Shown here: in pieces, positions 1 to 9,957 of the stretch
Numbering within the stretch: position 1 is the first letter of the stretch
Layout of the letters: every line of letters begins with the position of its first letter
Assembly: GCA_947493265.1 (NCBI GenBank)
Contig: CANLQL010000002.1
Location: 858,798-922,797 of the forward strand
Length of the DNA: 64,000 bases
Source: an uncultured Litoreibacter sp.
GTDB taxonomy: Bacteria > Pseudomonadota > Alphaproteobacteria > Rhodobacterales > Rhodobacteraceae
Direction of reading: 5' to 3'
Translations under genes and position numbers: made by a program
The notes under the pieces: model-generated
Seen by the model: the letters and a program-made list of their open reading frames with translations, nothing else
Told to the model about the DNA's origin: nothing
The model's database searches: none

Positions 1-933
1 TGTCGGATCAGCAACACCCTGACCGGCGATATCAAATGCGGTCCCATGATCCGGCGATGTTCGAACAAAAGGCAGACCAAGCGTGACGTTGACGCCGCCT
101 GCAAAATCCAGCGTCTTGATCGGGATCAGGGCCTGATCGTGATACATGCAAATTGCAGCGTCATATTTGGCCCGCGCGCCAGCATGAAACATTGTGTCGG
201 CGGACCAAGGACCGGTCAGATTGTAACCTTCCTCGGCCAGTCTGGTGATTAGCGGCGAAATCATCTGTTTTTCTTCGAGGCCCATCGCGCCGCCTTCCCC
301 GGCATGGGGGTTAAGACCCGCAATGGCCAATCTTGGCGCGTCAATTCCGAAATCGCGGACTATTGCATCATGGGTGATCCGGATTGTGTCCTCCAATAGG
401 TCCGCGGTTAGGGTTGCTTTGACCGCGTCCAGCGCGATGTGGATCGTTGTCGGAACGACCCTCAGATCGGGGCAGGCCAGCATCATGACGACACGGTCCA
501 CACCTGCCAAATCAGCCAGATATTCAGTGTGGCCCGGATGTTGGAAACCGGCCCCGTCTTTCAACGCTTTCTTATGAATTGGCAGTGTGCACAACGCGCT
601 TGCTTGGCCTGTCGTGACCAGATCGACGCCCCGGGCAATCACATCGATTACGCCTTGGGCATTCCTTGGATCAGGTTTCCCCGGAACTGCCTGTCCAGCA
701 AATTCATGACCCAGCACTGGCAAAGCATCTGGTTGGGCAGGGCAGTCAGCCAAATTATTGAGGCTGTGTATCGGCCCATCCAAATGGCGCGGATCGCCCA
801 GCAAAACGAACGGGATACGCCCCGCAAGCGTGGTCCAGGCCTTCTGAACGATCTCCAGACCGATACCTGCAGGTTCCCCACAACTGACAATGATCGGAGG
901 TAGATCGCGACTTGCGTCAACTTTGTTGGTCAT
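1..933 (-). CDS. pdxA: 4-hydroxythreonine-4-phosphate dehydrogenase PdxA (3' end truncated by window edge)
   Basis: Reverse-strand translation from ATG at 933 (MTNKVDASRDLPPIIVSCGEPAGIGLEI...) to ...TSPDHGTAFDIAGQGVADPT at the window edge; PdxA motifs GEPAGIG and TS.DHGTAFDIAG. ATGA overlap with the preceding surA-like gene. Confidence 0.93.
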   Translation of the reverse strand, partial: MTNKVDASRDLPPIIVSCGEPAGIGLEIVQKAWTTLAGRIPFVLLGDPRHLDGPIHSLNNLADCPAQPDALPVLGHEFAGQAVPGKPDPRNAQGVIDVIARGVDLVTTGQASALCTLPIHKKALKDGAGFQHPGHTEYLADLAGVDRVVMMLACPDLRVVPTTIHIALDAVKATLTADLLEDTIRITHDAIVRDFGIDAPRLAIAGLNPHAGEGGAMGLEEKQMISPLITRLAEEGYNLTGPWSADTMFHAGARAKYDAAICMYHDQALIPIKTLDFAGGVNVTLGLPFVRTSPDHGTAFDIAGQGVADPT

Positions 934-2180
934 CTTTCGATGATGATGGCATCTGCGCGCAACTCTGCCAGGTAGCTATCAGCGAGGGACGTGATCCGTT
1001 GCTGAAACAGCCGCTCCCGCAGTTCAGCGCGTTGGTCAACTTCGGTGCCATCGCCGTCAACGACGGGGGTATATGTCCGACCGCAGAGGCGCAGGAAGAC
1101 CAGAAACTCGCCATTTTGGCGGGTCAGCGCAGTTGACACTTCGTTGGGGTCCAGCTTGGCCAACTCCAGCGCGATATCACCCGGAATGTCTGCAGACGGA
1201 GCGACGGTGCGGTCAAAGTATTCCGGCGGCAAGCGTTTGACGGGGGTGTAAAGGTCGTCGCAAGTGTCGGTGGTTTCAGCGAGTTTTTCGGCTTGAGCGA
1301 CAGCCGCTGCGGATCGACCGCCGGGGATCAAAATCGTCGCATATTCAAGTGTTTGCGCTTCAATCTCATCGACGTCGGTTTCTTCCAATGCTCTCAGTTG
1401 GAAAATGCCGATGCCCGGACCCAGAACGATCGGATCTGTTACCTCACCGGGTTGCAATGTCAGAACCTGCGCGCGGATTTGCGGTGGTAGATTGGAGATC
1501 GGCAGCCAGTCCAACCGCCCACCGATGCGGGCGGTTCGGGCCGCAGAATATTGCCGCGCCGCCGATGCAAACGCACTGATCGTGGTGATGCTGCTGGAAA
1601 GGCGGTTCATCAACTGGCGGGCTTGATCTTCGTTTTGCGGGGTCAGCGGCACCAGCAATTCTGACAGCAGAACGCGAGCCCCAGACTGGCCTGTTGCAAG
1701 GGCAAGTGCACGATCAATCTCAGATTCTGAGATTTGTGCGCGGGGGCCAAAACGACCTCGTACCAGTTGCCGCCACACAAGTCCTGCCGACACAAAATCG
1801 CGCATGGTTTCAGCGGAAACGCCTTGTGCTTTGATGGCTGCTAGAAACTGTTCTGCGGACAAATTGGCACGACCTGCGAATTCTGCGATGCCCGCTTCAA
1901 TTTCCTCTGGCGACAATTCCAGCCCCGCACGGCGTGCTGCACCGAACCGCAACCTGTCGTCGATCAACCCTTCGATTGCCAATTCATCCAGATCACCGGG
2001 GGAACGGAGCAAGGTCAGCAGACGCTTGCGTTGTTCAACCTCGAATTGCGTGATCGACAGGTCGTTGACTGTGACCACCGTTCGAAACAGGCCTTGGGCC
2101 GCCGCGGTCTGGGCAAAAAGACCGATTGCCAAAGCGATCATAGCAAAAGTGAAAGTCGAAAATGGGCGGGATATCTTCAT
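930..2180 (-). CDS. surA: SurA-type periplasmic peptidyl-prolyl isomerase/chaperone
   Basis: 416 aa ORF with signal peptide (FAMIALAIGLFAQTAAAQG), SurA N-domain-like and rotamase-like regions; position between lptD and pdxA is the usual context. Confidence 0.85.
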   Translation of the reverse strand: MKISRPFSTFTFAMIALAIGLFAQTAAAQGLFRTVVTVNDLSITQFEVEQRKRLLTLLRSPGDLDELAIEGLIDDRLRFGAARRAGLELSPEEIEAGIAEFAGRANLSAEQFLAAIKAQGVSAETMRDFVSAGLVWRQLVRGRFGPRAQISESEIDRALALATGQSGARVLLSELLVPLTPQNEDQARQLMNRLSSSITTISAFASAARQYSAARTARIGGRLDWLPISNLPPQIRAQVLTLQPGEVTDPIVLGPGIGIFQLRALEETDVDEIEAQTLEYATILIPGGRSAAAVAQAEKLAETTDTCDDLYTPVKRLPPEYFDRTVAPSADIPGDIALELAKLDPNEVSTALTRQNGEFLVFLRLCGRTYTPVVDGDGTEVDQRAELRERLFQQRITSLADSYLAELRADAIIIER

Positions 2181-2192
2181 GTTGCTGCTCTG

Positions 2193-4331
2193 TTATCCGT
2201 TGCACTTGCGGGCGTAGCTTTCGCCGCCGATACCCGTCGCTCCGAACCCAGCAAGCTGAACCGAAAGCGAAAACTCTGTTACCGGGGTGACAATAGTCGA
2301 AGATGTGAAACGACGCGAGAGTGAAAGATCGACCCGCGCACATTCGTTTTGATAGCTGGCACCTAGACCGGCCTCAATCGCGCGTTCCTGAACGAAATCG
2401 TAGCGCAGATCGCTCGACAAGGTCCAGTGACGAGACACCCGGTAAGCGCCGTCCAGACTGATCTCGGACGTGTTGGTGGGGCGGCCCTCGGCAGTGTCAG
2501 CTTCCAACCAGACATAGCTGGACCCTATCGCCAAAGCGTCATTGGTCCAGGCGACGCGGGCCTCATTGCGGGCAAGGCTCAACGCGTCATCAAAGATTGC
2601 GCGGTTGAGGAAATCAAACCCATCACCAATTTCCAGCTGCGTCGCTAACAACCATTCGGAGCTTTTTCCGCGTAAACCCGTGGACACAGAGAACTGGCCT
2701 TGATCTGAGTCTCGGATCACCCGGCCAACGGTGAGACCAAGGCTCCACCCGCGTACGTCTTCGCGCGTATAGGTGAGGCCAAGATTGATCCGACGCCCTT
2801 TTTCCTGAGCGTCAACACCAGGGAAGCGGCTGAATTCAAACAAGTTCGCTTCGTCGAATTCCACTGACAGACTGTCTTCGTTTGCAACGGCGCGGTCACC
2901 GGTATCGGTCAGCACGATCTGTGCAACTGGTTCCAGCAAGTGGCGGGCCATATTGGACTCCCGCAGCATCGGCCAGCGCCATTCCAAAGCAGCGAAAGGC
3001 GTGATTTCGAGGGTATCGGAAAAGGCCAATCGCGCGTCTTGTTGGACCTCGTAATAGTCGGCCCGCAGTAGTGTTTCGGTCGTCAGCAGCATCCCATTGG
3101 AAAGCTGCCAGTCCTTTCGCCAATTCGCGCTGGCAGAGACGCGCAACACGTCCCGTGCCAGGCCCGATAGCGTCAGATCTTCGTCTGCACGGCGGTAATA
3201 GCCCAGAGATTCCGCGCGGAATGTGGCGATCCCCCCCAAGCCACGCGGGGTAAACCGCTTTTCGTAGTTCAGCTCACCAATGACTGTCGGCAAGGTCCGG
3301 TTGTCCTCGTCGTCACGCAGGGACCGGATATGGATCAAATCGGACGTGAAGGCTTCGTCCCGGGCAATCCGGTCAATGCTGAGTGCGGAATCCAACCGGT
3401 CTTTGTCGGAATACCCATAGAGCAGTAGATAACCGGGGTCGGAAACCGCTTCGATGTCAAATCGGCCTGAAAACCCCAGCGGAAGATCAAACCGACCATC
3501 TGCAAAAACGTACCCGCGCAACCGATCATTGGTCAGATTATCTTCTGTAATCGCGCCGTTGACCTCAATATCCCCGAAAGTGAATTTTCGGCGATAGCGA
3601 GTTTCCAGTGTGTTCGACCCTTGGGAGGTGATCCACGGGGTCAGTGTCAGATCGGCGTGATCGCCGAGTGTGATAAAATAGGGAACCCTAAGTCCAAATC
3701 CGACATCACCATTGGATTTGAGTTCCGGCACAAGAAACCCGGTTGACCGCTCGACAGAAGGGTCGGGCAGGCGAAGATACGGCGTGTAGAAAACGGGAAT
3801 GCCCGCGACGCGCAAGCTTGCGTTGTCGAAATAGAGCTGGCGCTCCTTCGCATCATGAACAATCCGCCGCGCGCGGATTTCCCAAAGCGGGGTCGAGTCG
3901 GGATCGCAAATTTGGCAACTGGAAGCGACGGTCTTGTAGAATTGTGTGAAGCGGCCACCGGTCCGGCGTATTTCCACGGCGGCAAGTTGCAATTGCTGGT
4001 CATAGACAAGCCGCGCGCCAGAAATAACGCCCTCGCGCAGATCGCCTGAAAGTTCGGCAAATTCGGCGCGAATGACGGTGCCAGACGCCTCAACCAGATA
4101 GAGCGGTCCGTCAATCTGCAAGCTGTCATTGCTGCGGTCGTAAGTGATGCCTTGCGCTTTCAGCCGCGCGTCGCCATGCAGGATTTCAACGCCGCCAGTG
4201 GCTTCCAGTTTTTGACTGACCGGATCAAATGCAATGTCGTCGGCGATCAACGTCGCATAGGATTGGGCCTGAACCGAAAGCGGAAAAGCCAGAACCAGAA
4301 GGCAGATGATTGCGTGCAGAAACCCCCTCAT
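2193..4331 (-). CDS. lptD: LPS-assembly protein LptD
   Basis: ORF 2193..4451; probable start at MRGFLHAIICLLVLAFPLSVQAQ (4331, alternative 4343). OstA-like N-domain (VSQKLEATGGVEILHGDARLKAQGITYDRSNDSL) then beta-barrel; sits in the surA/lptG/lptF cluster. Confidence 0.9.
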   Translation of the reverse strand: MRGFLHAIICLLVLAFPLSVQAQSYATLIADDIAFDPVSQKLEATGGVEILHGDARLKAQGITYDRSNDSLQIDGPLYLVEASGTVIRAEFAELSGDLREGVISGARLVYDQQLQLAAVEIRRTGGRFTQFYKTVASSCQICDPDSTPLWEIRARRIVHDAKERQLYFDNASLRVAGIPVFYTPYLRLPDPSVERSTGFLVPELKSNGDVGFGLRVPYFITLGDHADLTLTPWITSQGSNTLETRYRRKFTFGDIEVNGAITEDNLTNDRLRGYVFADGRFDLPLGFSGRFDIEAVSDPGYLLLYGYSDKDRLDSALSIDRIARDEAFTSDLIHIRSLRDDEDNRTLPTVIGELNYEKRFTPRGLGGIATFRAESLGYYRRADEDLTLSGLARDVLRVSASANWRKDWQLSNGMLLTTETLLRADYYEVQQDARLAFSDTLEITPFAALEWRWPMLRESNMARHLLEPVAQIVLTDTGDRAVANEDSLSVEFDEANLFEFSRFPGVDAQEKGRRINLGLTYTREDVRGWSLGLTVGRVIRDSDQGQFSVSTGLRGKSSEWLLATQLEIGDGFDFLNRAIFDDALSLARNEARVAWTNDALAIGSSYVWLEADTAEGRPTNTSEISLDGAYRVSRHWTLSSDLRYDFVQERAIEAGLGASYQNECARVDLSLSRRFTSSTIVTPVTEFSLSVQLAGFGATGIGGESYARKCNG

Positions 4332-4335
4332 GCCG

Positions 4336-5433
4336 TTACCCATCTTCCGTGTGGAACAGCAGGCCAAGCGATAAGAAAATACCGGCCAGCGGCGGCATCC
4401 AGGCAGCAAGAATGATCGGAATTTGTCCGTTTTCGCCAAGAACTTGCGCAAAGTTTCTCAGGAAATAAATCGTGAATCCCAAGAGAACGGCGAGCAATAC
4501 CATGATGCCGGTGCGGCCAAATCGTGTGTGGCGCATTGTAAAGCCAGCGCCGATTAGAACCATAGCGACCAGAAGCAACGGGTTGGCCAGCTCCATCTGT
4601 AGCCAAACACGATGTTTCAGCGCCGAGAACCCGGCCTTGTCGAGTTTGGAGATAAAGCCGGGAAGCTCCCAAATCGGGATTGCATCGGGGCTTCCGAAAC
4701 TGTCGCGGATCTGATCGCGTGTCAGATCGGAGGGAATTTCCATCTGCGCGCTTGTGGTCGCGGCGACCTCCGCATTTTCAGCTGGTTCGAAATCCCAGCG
4801 TTTGGCTTTGGACAATTTCCAAGCACCCGGTTCCAGCAGCGCTTCTGCGGCATCGATACGGAAGCTGGAACGGCCGTTGGCATCAAATCCATACATCCTG
4901 ACCCCGAAAAATCGGGTTCCATCCAGATTGGAACGCTTGGCGCGGATCACGATCTGGCCGCCTGCACTTGATTGCCTGATCCACAGGCCCTCGTCCGAGA
5001 CAGTGGACACGCTTTGTGTGCCTTGCTGGTAGCTGCGCGAAATCTCTTCATATTGCTTGGAGGTCGCGGCAACGATCGGATTGAACGCCGCGACGCCGAG
5101 TGCCCCGAAAAGGGCTGCGGCCAGAACCGGGGCCATCAGCGTCCTTAACGCAGATCTGCCGGATGACCGCGTTACAACCATTTCCGACGTGCGCGCGAGG
5201 CCCAGAAACAAGGTGATCGTTGCAAGCACGACCAATAGCGGAAGCATCCGGTACATTGTCGTGGGCGTGTTCAACATCGCCAAATGCGCGGCGGTGAAGA
5301 CGCTGACTTCACCGGTGTCAAACCGGCGCAATTGTTCGACCATGTCGATCAAAACCACCACGCCGAAAAACACCGCAAAGATCATGGAGAACGACCAGAT
5401 AAACCGGCGGGTTATGTAAAGGTCTAACCTCAT
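4336..5433 (-). CDS. lptG: LPS export ABC transporter permease LptG
   Basis: 365 aa YjgP/YjgQ family membrane protein, overlaps lptF by 4 nt. Confidence 0.9.
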   Translation of the reverse strand: MRLDLYITRRFIWSFSMIFAVFFGVVVLIDMVEQLRRFDTGEVSVFTAAHLAMLNTPTTMYRMLPLLVVLATITLFLGLARTSEMVVTRSSGRSALRTLMAPVLAAALFGALGVAAFNPIVAATSKQYEEISRSYQQGTQSVSTVSDEGLWIRQSSAGGQIVIRAKRSNLDGTRFFGVRMYGFDANGRSSFRIDAAEALLEPGAWKLSKAKRWDFEPAENAEVAATTSAQMEIPSDLTRDQIRDSFGSPDAIPIWELPGFISKLDKAGFSALKHRVWLQMELANPLLLVAMVLIGAGFTMRHTRFGRTGIMVLLAVLLGFTIYFLRNFAQVLGENGQIPIILAAWMPPLAGIFLSLGLLFHTEDG

Positions 5434-6554
5434 GGGGTGGCTCGCAGGGATACTCTGCGGATCTTGTTCATCGACGCAAAGACCAGCAAGGCGTAGGCAA
5501 TGAGCCCGCCTGATAAAGGTCCAAGATAGGCCATCCAGAACAGTTTGGCGTCCGCGCGTGCAAGTTCTTCGGCGCTATTTGCAACCATCTGGACAATGAT
5601 GATCAGAACAACCCCCACCACAACTTGTCTCCAAACCCCGAACCTGGAAAACCCACCAACCAGAAGGGCTGCAAACCCGATCAATGGGGCCACGATTGCC
5701 ATCAGCGCACTGGCAAAACGGTCATGGGCTTCGAACAGGAAATCCGCCTTCTCGCCATAGGCGCTTTCCAGATCTTTTGCGGACGGGTCCAGCAAAACCC
5801 GTGTCGGCAGCTCCCGCAGATCGCGGGTCCTTTGCGTGTCTGTGCTGATCAAGCCGCTGATATCATAGGCGAAATCATCAAAGGCGACTGTAGATAAGCG
5901 CCCCGTTTCAGGCCGGTAAGTTTGCGCAAGGCCATCAAACATCACCAACCTGGGTATCTCTTCGCCGCGCACCAGCAGCGCTTTTTGCGCCGTATAGGTG
6001 ACGATCGCGTCAGGATTGCGCTGATCTTCAAGAAACAGCTCTTCCAATTCGCCAAGGTCGGTAATGTTGCGGATGTAGACGGTGATGTCTGACGTCGGCG
6101 TTAAGAATTGACCTTCTTTCAGAAACCTCGCTGTGATGTCGCGGGAGATTTCCACGGTTCGGCCTGCCAGCTCAGACCGGGCCGCTGGGACCAGGTAATG
6201 AGCCAGAATACTGACCAGAATTGCAACGATTATCCCGAAAAACAGCACCGGGCGCGCGATGCGAAATGCCCCTGCGCCTGCAGTTTGCAAGACGACCATC
6301 TCGCTTTCAGAACTTAGCCTGTTGGTGACGTAGACCGCCGCGACAAACCCCGAGATTGGCAATACGATCATGATCACATAGGGCAGGGTGAGCGCGGTAA
6401 ATTCCAAAAAGACCAAGGCGTTCTGGCCGTCACTGATCAGTTGATCAAACAGCCCGATTGCGCGGTTGACCCAATAGACGGACACCAGAACCAGGGAAAA
6501 GAAGCCAAACAGAACCAAAAGCTGCGACAACATATATCGGTCGAATCGACCCAA
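5430..6554 (-). CDS. lptF: LPS export ABC transporter permease LptF
   Basis: 374 aa YjgP/YjgQ family membrane protein (MGRFDRYMLSQLLVLFGFFSLVLVSVYWVNRAIGLFD). Confidence 0.9.
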   Translation of the reverse strand: MGRFDRYMLSQLLVLFGFFSLVLVSVYWVNRAIGLFDQLISDGQNALVFLEFTALTLPYVIMIVLPISGFVAAVYVTNRLSSESEMVVLQTAGAGAFRIARPVLFFGIIVAILVSILAHYLVPAARSELAGRTVEISRDITARFLKEGQFLTPTSDITVYIRNITDLGELEELFLEDQRNPDAIVTYTAQKALLVRGEEIPRLVMFDGLAQTYRPETGRLSTVAFDDFAYDISGLISTDTQRTRDLRELPTRVLLDPSAKDLESAYGEKADFLFEAHDRFASALMAIVAPLIGFAALLVGGFSRFGVWRQVVVGVVLIIIVQMVANSAEELARADAKLFWMAYLGPLSGGLIAYALLVFASMNKIRRVSLRATP

Positions 6555-6705
6555 CCGAGCTCTCCCTCTTCACGTGACTTGGCTCAAGCTAGCCGATCTG
6601 GTTGTCAGCGAACAGGGGGTTCTGGTCAAGCAGGCGATGTCGCGCTAGCTATGGTGCAATCTTATTTTTCGACGCCCGAATACGGGCAAAGCCAAGGATC
6701 CAAAT

Positions 6706-8178
6706 ATGTCATCTCCGTTGCCTGTCAGTTTCATTGAAACCCAGATTGATCAGATCAAGGAGGCAGGTGGCACGGTCGCCGTCTTCGTGCCCGACGCGAA
6801 GACTTTGGATGTGACCGCACGGCGGGTGAACCGATTGACCCGTGGGGCGCTGGCAAGACTGGTGGAAAGCGATGCATTTGCCGCGCTTGATGCGGGTGAT
6901 GCCATGTCGATGGCCTTTCCGGGCAATCTAGACGCCGAAGCGGTTGTCGTCGTTAAACTTGCCCGCCGCCCCACCGTTGAGAAAGCCCGCAAGGCAGGCG
7001 CAAGCTTGGCAAAAGCTGCGTTCAAAGGGGATGTGATGATGCTTTGCGGAAATCTGCGTCGCGCCGAGGATGTGGCCTTTGGGTTTGCCGCACGCAGCTA
7101 TGGGTTTGAGGATCACAAAACGGGCGAAGACAAAGCGGCTGCACGCAGCATTCAGGCGATGGTGTCAGAACCTGACGCGGCGACAGAAGCCTACGCCCCG
7201 CTGGCAGCGGTTGCCGAGGGTATGTTCTTCACACGCGATCTGACCAATGAGCCCGCAAATATTCTGACAACGACAGAGTTTGCCAACCGCTTGAAAGACC
7301 TCGAAAAACTGGGTGTTGAGGTGGAGGTGCTGGAAGAAAATCAGCTCACTGATCTGGGAATGGGGTCTCTTCTCTGTGTCGGACAAGGATCAGACAGCCC
7401 GTCGAAAGTGGTTGTCATGCAATGGAACGGTGGCGGCGATGCGCAGCCTTTTGCGCTTGTTGGTAAGGGGGTTGTCTTCGACACCGGTGGTATTTCGCTG
7501 AAACCCGCCGCTGGGATGGAAGATATGACCATGGATATGGGGGGCGCGGGCGTTGTCTCTGGCGCGATGAAAACCTTGGCCCTTCGAAAAGCAAAAGCAA
7601 ATGTCGTTGGCCTCGTTGGCTTGGTGGAAAATATGCCATCAGGCAATGCTGTGCGGCCCGGGGATGTCGTGACCTCGATGAAAGGCGACACGATCGAGGT
7701 GATCAATACTGATGCGGAAGGTCGTTTGGTATTGGCCGATGTCCTTTGGTACGCACAGGAACGCTTCAAGCCTGTTGGATGCATCAATCTGGCCACGCTG
7801 ACAGGCGCGATTATCATTGGATTGGGCCATGAAAATGCTGGTGTGTTTTCCAACAATGACACGTTGGCAAATGCCTTTCTCAAAGCCGCGGACCAAGAAG
7901 AAGAAGGGGCCTGGCGGATGCCGATGGGCCCGGCCTATGACAAGCAGCTGAAATCCCGGATCGCGGATATGAAAAACGTCGGTGGCAGACCCGCGGGTTC
8001 AATAACAGCGGCACAGTTCCTTAAACGGTTCGTGAAAGATGAAACGCCTTGGATCCACCTTGATATTGCCGGGGTGGCATCGGTGAAATCAGAAACAGCT
8101 TTCGCGCCGAAAGGGGCGACGGGGTGGGGTGTGCGTGCGCTCAACCGTCTGATCGCTGATAATTTTGAACAGGAATAG
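6706..8178 (+). CDS. pepA: Leucyl aminopeptidase (M17)
   Basis: 490 aa with NTDAEGRLVLADVLWYA, GKGVVFDTGGISLKP and LTNEPANILTTTEFA motifs. Confidence 0.95.
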   Translation: MSSPLPVSFIETQIDQIKEAGGTVAVFVPDAKTLDVTARRVNRLTRGALARLVESDAFAALDAGDAMSMAFPGNLDAEAVVVVKLARRPTVEKARKAGASLAKAAFKGDVMMLCGNLRRAEDVAFGFAARSYGFEDHKTGEDKAAARSIQAMVSEPDAATEAYAPLAAVAEGMFFTRDLTNEPANILTTTEFANRLKDLEKLGVEVEVLEENQLTDLGMGSLLCVGQGSDSPSKVVVMQWNGGGDAQPFALVGKGVVFDTGGISLKPAAGMEDMTMDMGGAGVVSGAMKTLALRKAKANVVGLVGLVENMPSGNAVRPGDVVTSMKGDTIEVINTDAEGRLVLADVLWYAQERFKPVGCINLATLTGAIIIGLGHENAGVFSNNDTLANAFLKAADQEEEGAWRMPMGPAYDKQLKSRIADMKNVGGRPAGSITAAQFLKRFVKDETPWIHLDIAGVASVKSETAFAPKGATGWGVRALNRLIADNFEQE

Positions 8179-8187
8179 GGCATCCCG

Positions 8188-8643
8188 ATGGGGGACGTTT
8201 ATTTCTATCACCTGACCCAGACGCCGCTAGAAACCACACTGCCCGCGCTGCTTGCTAAGGCGCGCCAGGCAGGGTGGCGCATTGCGGTGCGGGGCCGCGA
8301 TACTGCGCGGCTTGATTGGCTTGATACGCGGCTCTGGACTGCGGACGGGTTCTTGCCGCATGGCCGCCAGGGCGGTGCGTTTGATGCAGACCAACCGATC
8401 CTGTTGACTGATACGTCAGAGAACCACAATTCCGCCAATTGCCTGATCAGCATCGACGGGGCCGAAATTTCGGCTGCCGAAATAGCGCCCTTGGAACGCG
8501 CGATGATCTTGTTTGATGGCAATGACGATGCCGCACTAAACCATGCACGAGAGCAGTGGAAAACGCTTTGTGATGCCGGATGCAGCGCGAAATACTGGTC
8601 GCAGGATTCCGGCAGATGGGAAAAGAAGGCTGAAAGCAGCTAG
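8188..8643 (+). CDS. holC: DNA polymerase III chi subunit
   Basis: 151 aa, MGDVYFYHLTQTPLETTLPALLAKARQAGWRIAVRG; directly downstream of pepA. Confidence 0.88.
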   Translation: MGDVYFYHLTQTPLETTLPALLAKARQAGWRIAVRGRDTARLDWLDTRLWTADGFLPHGRQGGAFDADQPILLTDTSENHNSANCLISIDGAEISAAEIAPLERAMILFDGNDDAALNHAREQWKTLCDAGCSAKYWSQDSGRWEKKAESS

Positions 8644-8713
8644 GGTCATTTTAACGAAAATATCGCGCGGGTGAGGGTCATTTGCCCCGGTGAGAGGGCT
8701 GCGCCCCGTTTTG

Positions 8714-9295
8714 CTACCGCTCCAGAATTAGTTTGGAGCCTGTGATCTGAACACTGTCAAAGCGTTGCAAGTAATCCATCCCCAACAGGGATGTCTCCAG
8801 CTCACCTTCATTGACCCATGCGCGCAAGTCGCCTTCGGCAACGTCGCCGACTCGGACGTTTTCAAGCGTTGTGCGTGCCGTGCGCACTTCCCCGTTCGCG
8901 GTTGAGGCGCGGCCGGTGAAGTTCAAATTGTCTGGATTGATCCCAATGGCCAGAGCGTCCTGTTCGGACAAAACGATGCTGGTGGCCCCGGTGTCGACAA
9001 CAAATTCCACATCGACCCCGTCAATGTTCAACGTCAGGTAGTAGTGCCCATCATCACGGCGCGGGGCCTCGATCCGGCCCCCATCTTCGAACACGGCCTG
9101 ACGGGGGACAATGTCGCCGCTGATATCATTCCAAAGCCCGTAGCTGACAATTACGCCCACAAAAATCAAACCCCAAAGCGAGGCCTGGCGCGCCATTTCG
9201 CCCATCCGTTCCCGGTTGGACAAGAAAAAATAGCCGCCAATCACGGCCCCCAACAGCACCAGATAGATCAGCCGTCCGAATTCATCACCTGACAT
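8714..9295 (-). CDS. Membrane-anchored retropepsin-like (clan AA) aspartic protease
   Basis: 193 aa with N-terminal TM segments and VEFVVDTGATSIVLSEQDA (DTGA active site). Confidence 0.82.
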   Translation of the reverse strand: MSGDEFGRLIYLVLLGAVIGGYFFLSNRERMGEMARQASLWGLIFVGVIVSYGLWNDISGDIVPRQAVFEDGGRIEAPRRDDGHYYLTLNIDGVDVEFVVDTGATSIVLSEQDALAIGINPDNLNFTGRASTANGEVRTARTTLENVRVGDVAEGDLRAWVNEGELETSLLGMDYLQRFDSVQITGSKLILER

Positions 9296-9329
9296 GTATG
9301 TCCTCCTGCGGCTTTATATAGGAACGCGC

Positions 9330-9953
9330 TTAGGAAATACCCAGTGCGCCGATGTCGCGCAGGCCGTCGATGATGAATTGAACCGACAACGCGGCCAGCA
9401 ACATTCCCAACAGCCGGGTGACAACCTTTACGCCGGTATTGCCCAGAAGTTTTTCCATTGGGCCGGCCAAAAGAAACAGCGCGAAAACGCAACCGATCAC
9501 GCAGATCATCACCGCATGGATGCCCAGCACAAACGTCCAGTCGGCCCCTTGGGTGTTGGTCAACAGGATCATTGTCGCCATGGAGCCGGGACCCGCGATC
9601 AATGGCATCGCAATAGGGAAGACCGACGGGTCGTCTTCGTTTTCTTCCGCCTTGTCTTCGCGCCTTTGCGTGCGCCGCTCAAACAACATGTCGAGCGCTG
9701 TGAGGAACAAAAGCAATCCGCCTGAAATGCGGAAGGCCGCTAAGGAAATCCCAATGAAATCAAGGATTATCTCCCCGGCAAGTCCAAAGACCGTCAGAAT
9801 GCCGATTGCAATCAGGCACGACCGGACCGCGATTTTTAAACGCGCGCGCCGATCCATGCCTTGGGTCAGGGCCACAAAAAGCGGAGCCATTCCGATCGGA
9901 TCAATGACCACAAACAGCGTTACGAACGCCGTGATTGCAAATGCCAGTTCCAT
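9330..9953 (-). CDS. MarC family integral membrane protein
   Basis: 207 aa, FVTLFVVIDPIGMAPLFVALTQGM and IPLIAGPGSMATMILLT-type motifs. Confidence 0.88.
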   Translation of the reverse strand: MELAFAITAFVTLFVVIDPIGMAPLFVALTQGMDRRARLKIAVRSCLIAIGILTVFGLAGEIILDFIGISLAAFRISGGLLLFLTALDMLFERRTQRREDKAEENEDDPSVFPIAMPLIAGPGSMATMILLTNTQGADWTFVLGIHAVMICVIGCVFALFLLAGPMEKLLGNTGVKVVTRLLGMLLAALSVQFIIDGLRDIGALGIS

Positions 9954-9957
9954 CCTC

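Noticed and set aside
8642-8683. Two copies of agggtcattt spaced 32 nt between convergent genes
   Set aside because: Only two short copies in a non-promoter convergent gap; likely chance.
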